Shown: positions 5,807 to 9,719 of the stretch, in pieces | Numbering within the stretch: position 1 is the first letter of the stretch | Layout of the letters: every line of letters begins with the position of its first letter | Origin: Pseudomonadota bacterium | GTDB taxonomy: Bacteria > SAR324 > XYD2-FULL-50-16 > JAHJRI01 | Direction: 5' to 3' | Assembly (NCBI GenBank): GCA_022360105.1 | Contig: JAKSDL010000790.1 | Coordinates: 1 to 9,719 of the forward strand | DNA: 9,719 nucleotides | Made by a program: the position numbers and the translations under genes | The notes under the pieces: model-generated | What the model was told of the DNA's origin: nothing | Seen by the model: only the letters and a program-made list of their open reading frames with translations | Databases searched by the model: none

Positions 5807-7213
5807 ATGAAGGCATTTCTAACAGACAGTTTTCTTCTACAGACAAAAACAGCTGAGATATTATACCACGACTACGCCGCTGAAATGCCTATTTTTGATT
5901 ATCACTGCCATTTGCCGCCCGAAGATATCGCTAGAGACAGGAATTTTGAAAATATGACGCAGATCTGGCTCTATGGAGATCACTACAAATGGAGAGCCAT
6001 GAGGGCCTGCGGTGTTGATGAGGAGTTGATAACAGGTTCAGCAAGCGATGAACAAAAATTCAAAGCCTGGGCTGAAATCGTACCAAAAACTGTGCGCAAT
6101 CCTCTTTATCACTGGACTCACTTGGAATTACGCAATCCTTTTGGAATAACAGATACCCTTCTTAACGGAGACACCTGGGAACAGATTTATCAAGCCTGCA
6201 ACACCTTTCTGGCTCAGCCCGAATTTTCGGTGCGCGGTATACTAACAAAAATGAACGTGGATGTGGTTTGTACCACCGATGATCCGCTGGACGATTTGGG
6301 TTTTCATCAACAATTGTTTGATGACGAAACATTTGAAACCAGGGTACTTCCGGCTTTCAGACCTGATAAATCCATGAAACCGGAGGACTTATCCCTTTTT
6401 AACCAATGGATCTCATCCCTTGAAGGAATAATCGGCAGTGATGTAAAAGATGTCAGCGCCCTGTTATCCGCCCTGGAACAACGTATAGATTACTTCCATC
6501 AAAATGGATGCCGCCTGTCTGACCATGGTGTAGACAAAATGGTATTTTTCCCGGCTACCCTGTCCGAAGCTGACAAGATATTCCTCAAAGCTCGCTCAAA
6601 ACAAGAATTAGAGGAGCCGGAGGTTTTTCAATTCAAAACGTTCATGCTGATCGAATTGGCAAAAATGTACGCTGCCAGGAAATGGACACAACAATTTCAT
6701 ATTGGTGCCATTAGAAATACCAATTCGAAAATGTTCACAAAACTTGGACCAGACACCGGTTATGACAGCATGGGGGATCTCGGCTACGCCGAAGCCATCA
6801 TTAAGTTTCTGGATACCCTGGAAAAAGAGGATAAACTGGCAAAAACCATACTCTACACCATTAACCCCAAAGATAACGAAATGCTGGCTACCGTGATCGG
6901 CAATTATCAGGATGGGCAAACCCCCGGGAAAATTCAATTTGGTTCAGGTTGGTGGTTTAACGATCAGAAAGATGGCATGGAGAGACAGATGAATGCTCTC
7001 TCCAATATGGGTCTGATCAGTCAGTTTGTGGGGATGCTGACAGATTCCCGGAGTTTTCTGTCTTATCCCAGGCATGAATACTTCAGAAGAATTCTCTGCA
7101 ACCTGTTTGGTAACGATATCGAAAACGGAGAGCTACCCAACGATCTGAAACTGATCGGAAGAATTGTACAGGACATTTGTTACAACAACGCTCTACAATA
7201 TTTTAGATTTTAG
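5807..7213 (+). CDS. uxaC: Uronate isomerase UxaC (glucuronate/galacturonate isomerase)
   Basis: Cytoplasmic aldose-ketose isomerase of the amidohydrolase-like fold, converting D-glucuronate to D-fructuronate and D-galacturonate to D-tagaturonate. It is 468 aa, against about 470 in E. coli. Seen: FDYHCHLPPEDIA (30-42) with the metal-site His33 and His35, WLYGDHYKWRAMRACGV (54-70), VVCTTDDPLD (153-162), QFHIGAIRNTN (296-306) with His298, FGSGWWFNDQKDGM (378-391), and LTDSRSFLSYPRHEYFRR (411-428). AAAGG lies 6 nt before the ATG. First gene of the rightward block, divergent from the TRAP genes. The 361-nt repeat-rich gap after it, with a hairpin followed by six Ts, suggests it may be transcribed apart from gnd-gntK. 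No missing key residues noticed. Confidence 0.96.
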   Translation: MKAFLTDSFLLQTKTAEILYHDYAAEMPIFDYHCHLPPEDIARDRNFENMTQIWLYGDHYKWRAMRACGVDEELITGSASDEQKFKAWAEIVPKTVRNPLYHWTHLELRNPFGITDTLLNGDTWEQIYQACNTFLAQPEFSVRGILTKMNVDVVCTTDDPLDDLGFHQQLFDDETFETRVLPAFRPDKSMKPEDLSLFNQWISSLEGIIGSDVKDVSALLSALEQRIDYFHQNGCRLSDHGVDKMVFFPATLSEADKIFLKARSKQELEEPEVFQFKTFMLIELAKMYAARKWTQQFHIGAIRNTNSKMFTKLGPDTGYDSMGDLGYAEAIIKFLDTLEKEDKLAKTILYTINPKDNEMLATVIGNYQDGQTPGKIQFGSGWWFNDQKDGMERQMNALSNMGLISQFVGMLTDSRSFLSYPRHEYFRRILCNLFGNDIENGELPNDLKLIGRIVQDICYNNALQYFRF

Positions 7214-7220
7214 AAGTTGG

Positions 7221-7261
7221 ATTTCAGATTTTCTGCTTCGTAAAAGCTGCGCTTTCGGTTT
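7221..7261 (-). repeat. 41-nt dispersed repeat (family B), inverted copy
   Basis: Read on the minus strand it aligns without gaps to 9537-9577, with 37 of 41 positions the same by eye, starting AAACCGAAAGCGCAGC and ending AAAATCTGAAAT. It begins only 8 nt after the uxaC stop. Confidence 0.68.
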
Positions 7262-7264
7262 TTT
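7243..7264 (+). terminator. Possible uxaC terminator formed by the repeat
   Basis: On the plus strand AAAGC - TGC - GCTTT is followed by CGG and six Ts (7259-7264). The stem is only 5 bp, so termination may be weak, but the orientation and T-run are right for uxaC transcripts. Confidence 0.4.
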
Positions 7265-7270
7265 ATATTT

Positions 7271-7297
7271 GTAGGATGGACAACCTTGTTGCCCATC
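7271..7297. repeat. REP-like hairpin, family A copy 3
   Basis: GTAG then GATGGACAAC - CTT - GTTGCCCATC, the same 10-bp palindrome as at 1881 with one mismatched pair in the stem. Confidence 0.62.
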
Positions 7298-7361
7298 GGG
7301 GCGAATTGAGCCGTAAATTAATATTTCACATGTTACGCAAATTACTTAATTATTAGTCGTG

Positions 7362-7376
7362 CCGGGCTTGACCCGG
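7362..7376. repeat. Small CCGGG/CCCGG hairpin
   Basis: CCGGG - CTTGA - CCCGG inside GTCGTGCCGGGCTTGACC. This resembles short GC-rich intergenic repeats dispersed in many bacterial genomes. It is the only copy in the window, so membership of a repeat family is inferred. Confidence 0.38.
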
Positions 7377-7438
7377 AATCTAAACGAGCATGAGCAAAGA
7401 AAATGCTCCAACATCGTAAAGAGGCTATTGACCGAAAT

Positions 7439-7464
7439 GATGGGCAACAAGTTGCCCGTCCTAC
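7439..7464. repeat. REP-like hairpin, family A copy 4
   Basis: GATGGGCAAC - AA - GTTGCCCGTC followed by CTAC; one G-T pair in an otherwise complete 10-bp stem. The flanking CTAC is the same as in the copy at 1881-1907. Confidence 0.65.
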
Positions 7465-7574
7465 CTGATCTTTCATTCACAATTGATTATTAATATCATT
7501 CTCGTTGGAATCGTGAACATTTGCAGGCACGTGCACGGGATTGAAGGACATACATAAATAAAACAGGAAAAAAC

Positions 7575-9029
7575 ATGACAGGTGTTGCAGATATTGGATT
7601 GATTGGCTTGGCTGTAATGGGCGAAAACCTGGTATTAAATATGGAGCGAAACGGCTTCAAGGTAGCGGTATATAACCGCTCGGTTGGAAAGGTTACGCAA
7701 TTTCTGGAAGGACGTGGCAAAGGAAAGCAGTTTTACGGCGCCCATTCGATCCAGGAGTTTGTGTCACTTTTATCCAAACCTCGTAAGGTGATGATGCTGG
7801 TTAAAGCCGGTGACCCCGTGGACCAGTTAATTGAACAATTGATTCCGTTCCTTGAGCCCGGCGATATCATAATCGATGGTGGAAACTCCTATTACCCCGA
7901 TTCAACCAGGCGAACTCATCAACTTGAAGACAAAGGACTGCTTTTCGTAGGAACCGGCGTTTCCGGAGGAGAAGAAGGAGCCCTGACAGGCCCCTCAATC
8001 ATGCCGGGAGGTTCTGAAGCAGCATGGGAGATTGTCAAACCAATCTTTCAAACCATAGCAGCCAAAGTCAGCGATGGGACTCCCTGCTGCGACTGGGTCG
8101 GCAAAGAGGGAGCCGGGCATTTTGTTAAAATGGTGCACAATGGCATTGAATATGGAGATATGCAGTTAATTGCAGAGTCATTTCACATTTTGAAAGACCT
8201 GTTAGGATTGCCTTACAGCACCATATCAGAAGTATTTAAAACCTGGAATAAAGGGGTTTTGGATAGCTATCTAATTGAAATCACCGGCGACATCCTGAAC
8301 TACAGAACCGAAAATGATGAGGTTCTTCTGGAGAAGATTTTAGATGTGACTGGTCAAAAAGGAACGGGAAAATGGACCACCTTTTCATCGCTTGAACTGG
8401 GAACGCCTCTGACATTGATCGCCGAATCAGTCTTTGCCCGCTCTTTATCCACTCAAAAAGATGAACGGATAGCAGCTTCAAAATCTTTATCAGGTCCTGT
8501 AACAACTTTCGACGGCGAACTCCAACAAACCATTGATCATCTGGAGCAGGCACTCTATGCTTCGAAAATCATTTCGTACTCCCAAGGGTTTACCTTAATG
8601 CGTGAAGCAGCACGGCAATACGGATGGGACCTAGATTACAGCAGCATCGCCTTAATGTGGCGAGAAGGATGTATCATTCGTTCGGTATTTCTTGAGCGAA
8701 TTGCCGAAGCGTTTAACGAGAACAAACAATTGGATAACCTGCTGTTGGCGCCGTTTTTCACGGATAAAATGACCTGGGCTCAAAAGGGTTGGCGAAAAAT
8801 AATTGCAAATGCTGCATTGAATGGAATACCTGTTCCGGCTTTTTCTTCCGCTTTATCATATTATGACGGATATCGATCTGCCACATTACCAGCTAACCTG
8901 CTTCAAGCCCAAAGAGATTATTTCGGAGCCCACACATACGAACGGACAGACAAACCAAGAGGTCAGTTCTTTCACACCAACTGGACAGGAAGAGGAGGCG
9001 ACACGGCATCTTCAACCTATAATGCTTAA
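7575..9029 (+). CDS. gnd: 6-phosphogluconate dehydrogenase, decarboxylating
   Basis: Oxidises and decarboxylates 6-phosphogluconate to ribulose-5-phosphate with NADP+ (oxidative pentose-phosphate pathway), in the cytoplasm. The 484-aa product is full length for the long form. Seen: Rossmann motif GLIGLAVMGENLVLNM (8-23), NRS (34-36) at the cofactor phosphate position, DGGNSYYPDSTRR (101-113), GTGVSGGEEGALTGPSIMPGG (126-146), and the catalytic region KMVHNGIEYGDMQLI (185-199) with Lys185 and Glu192. GKWT (265-268) and the C-terminal FFHTNWTGRGG (465-475), with substrate-contacting His467, are also present. AGGA sits 6 nt before the ATG. gntK follows after 6 nt, so this pair is a gluconate kinase/dehydrogenase operon like that of other gluconate users. 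With GntK next door, gluconate rather than glucose-6-phosphate may be its main source of substrate here (inference). Confidence 0.97.
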   Translation: MTGVADIGLIGLAVMGENLVLNMERNGFKVAVYNRSVGKVTQFLEGRGKGKQFYGAHSIQEFVSLLSKPRKVMMLVKAGDPVDQLIEQLIPFLEPGDIIIDGGNSYYPDSTRRTHQLEDKGLLFVGTGVSGGEEGALTGPSIMPGGSEAAWEIVKPIFQTIAAKVSDGTPCCDWVGKEGAGHFVKMVHNGIEYGDMQLIAESFHILKDLLGLPYSTISEVFKTWNKGVLDSYLIEITGDILNYRTENDEVLLEKILDVTGQKGTGKWTTFSSLELGTPLTLIAESVFARSLSTQKDERIAASKSLSGPVTTFDGELQQTIDHLEQALYASKIISYSQGFTLMREAARQYGWDLDYSSIALMWREGCIIRSVFLERIAEAFNENKQLDNLLLAPFFTDKMTWAQKGWRKIIANAALNGIPVPAFSSALSYYDGYRSATLPANLLQAQRDYFGAHTYERTDKPRGQFFHTNWTGRGGDTASSTYNA

Positions 9030-9035
9030 ATAAAG

Positions 9036-9536
9036 ATGGTGATAGTAATAATCGGCCCCAGCGGATGTGGGAAAACGACTGTGGGGAAGTTATTGGCAAC
9101 AAAACTTGAATGGAACTTCTACGATGCTGATGACTTTCACTCCAGTCAAAATGTTGAAAAAATGAGACAAGGGATTCCACTCACAGACAAAGACAGAGAA
9201 CCGTGGCTGCTTGGTTTAGCTGAACAAATAGAAGGATGGAATCATGATCCGGGAAACGCCGTTTTGGCATGTTCTGCACTCAAGAAAAGCTACCGCCATA
9301 TGCTGGGAGTTGATCAAATTTCCGTTATCACCGTCCACCTGCATGGAGAGTTTGATTTACTGGCAAAACGTTTAAACGCCAGACAAGGTCACTACATGAA
9401 TCCTGACCTACTTCAAAGCCAAATAGATACCTTTGAAACACCCCAAGGCGGAATCACCATCAGCATCGACCAGACACCCGAGCAAATGGTCGAAGAGATA
9501 GTTGATAAACTAAAGGCAAATAATTTTAAAATGTAA
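9036..9536 (+). CDS. gntK: Gluconokinase GntK
   Basis: Phosphorylates D-gluconate to 6-phosphogluconate, the substrate of the adjacent gnd product. The 166-aa protein is the usual size for the small P-loop gluconokinase family. Seen: Walker A GPSGCGKTT (7-15), DADDFHS (30-36), MRQGIPLTDKDREPWL (43-58), ACSALKKSYR (78-87), and RLNARQGHYMNPDLLQSQ (112-129), the lid region with basic residues. The ATG is 6 nt past the gnd stop with no good ribosome site, so translational coupling to gnd is likely. A GTG immediately after the ATG is an alternative start. Very secure by motif order. Confidence 0.96.
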   Translation: MVIVIIGPSGCGKTTVGKLLATKLEWNFYDADDFHSSQNVEKMRQGIPLTDKDREPWLLGLAEQIEGWNHDPGNAVLACSALKKSYRHMLGVDQISVITVHLHGEFDLLAKRLNARQGHYMNPDLLQSQIDTFETPQGGITISIDQTPEQMVEEIVDKLKANNFKM

Positions 9537-9577
9537 AAACCGAAAGCGTAGCTTTCATGAAACAGAAAATCTGAAAT
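9537..9577 (+). repeat. 41-nt dispersed repeat (family B)
   Basis: Starts directly at the end of the gntK stop codon and fills most of the 53-nt gap to the next gene. Sequence AAACCGAAAGCGTAGC... ending AAAATCTGAAAT. In this orientation the plus-strand hairpin is not followed by a T-run, so it should let gntK transcripts continue into the next gene. Confidence 0.68.
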
Positions 9578-9589
9578 TATAAATCCCAA

Positions 9590-9719
9590 ATGCCCTTAAA
9601 CAAATATTCAATGGGAATCGGCGATCGATTCTCAAGACAGGGAAAAGCCCAACTTACTGCAATAATCAAAGCCAAAGAACTCGGTGTTGATGTCACCCCG
9701 GTATGGAACAAGTCGCACA
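9590..9719 (+). CDS. N-terminus of a UxaE/tagaturonate epimerase-like protein (cut off by window edge)
   Basis: Only 43 codons are present: MPLNKYSMGIGDRFSRQGKA, then a helix-like stretch ending in GVDVTPVWNKSH. The YSxGxGDRF...Q and TPVWNKS pattern is what I associate with proteins annotated as tagaturonate epimerase family. UxaE, described in Thermotoga, interconverts fructuronate and tagaturonate and so joins the glucuronate and galacturonate branches downstream of UxaC, which would fit this locus. No clear ribosome site precedes the ATG. A second in-frame ATG lies at 9611, but starting there would remove the conserved YS. The family call rests on memory of a short N-terminal motif and is moderate; it could be another uncharacterised sugar-processing protein. 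Confidence 0.55.
   Translation, partial: MPLNKYSMGIGDRFSRQGKAQLTAIIKAKELGVDVTPVWNKSH

Larger units (their letters stand above)
7214..7574. other. Repeat-filled intergenic region between uxaC and gnd
   Basis: No credible gene in 361 nt. In order it holds an inverted copy of the 41-nt repeat (7221-7261), a family A hairpin (7275-7297), a CCGGG/CCCGG hairpin (7362-7376), another family A hairpin (7439-7460), and the gnd leader. The leader (about 7480-7574) resembles that of kduI. It also carries GCACGTGC (7527-7534) and a single half-site TTTGCAG (7520-7526). Confidence 0.6.

Noticed and set aside
8281..8553. 90-codon antisense frame within gnd
   Set aside because: Shadow of a strongly conserved coding sequence on the other strand.

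Overview
The window is a compact sugar-acid (hexuronate) catabolism locus of a bacterium. Two gene blocks diverge from a long intergenic region (about 4950-5806). The leftward block reads, in transcription order, a TRAP transporter (dctP, dctQ, dctM), then kduI, then kduD, which runs off the left edge. The rightward block reads uxaC, gnd, gntK, then the start of a gene resembling the UxaE/tagaturonate epimerase family, which runs off the right edge. All genes look intact apart from the two cut by the window ends.

How the genes fit together. The periplasmic receptor DctP and membrane subunits DctQM would import an acidic sugar. UxaC isomerises D-glucuronate to fructuronate (or galacturonate to tagaturonate), and a UxaE-type enzyme would interconvert those two ketouronates. 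KduI and KduD handle the parallel branch: the 4-deoxy-5-keto uronate released by polysaccharide lyases (pectin, alginate-like or glycosaminoglycan breakdown) goes to 2-keto-3-deoxygluconate. GntK and Gnd phosphorylate gluconate and oxidatively decarboxylate 6-phosphogluconate to ribulose-5-phosphate. The reductases, dehydratases, KDG kinase and aldolase needed to finish the route are not in the window, and neither is a regulator gene.

Organism. Moderate to low GC, a UxaC of the type I associate with Bacteroidota and relatives, a UxaE-like protein and a TRAP system suggest the Bacteroidota/FCB side of the tree or an environmental lineage near it. This is an inference from protein flavour only. 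Protein-level matches would be needed to place it.

Non-coding content is the most distinctive part. (1) A palindrome of form TGCAAA-N-TTTGCA occurs perfectly twice in the divergent region and nearly perfectly once between kduI and kduD; it is a candidate operator. One copy abuts a second perfect palindrome at a candidate TTGACA promoter. (2) A 12-bp perfect stem-loop lies between dctP and dctQ. (3) At least two families of short dispersed hairpin repeats occupy the gaps: a GATGGGCAAC/GTTGCCCATC palindrome (4 copies) and a 41-nt element beginning AAACCGAAAGC (3 full copies plus a remnant). (4) The leaders of kduI and gnd resemble one another.

No wholly new system is evident. The enzymes are recognisable families, and the new material lies in regulation and in the repeats.
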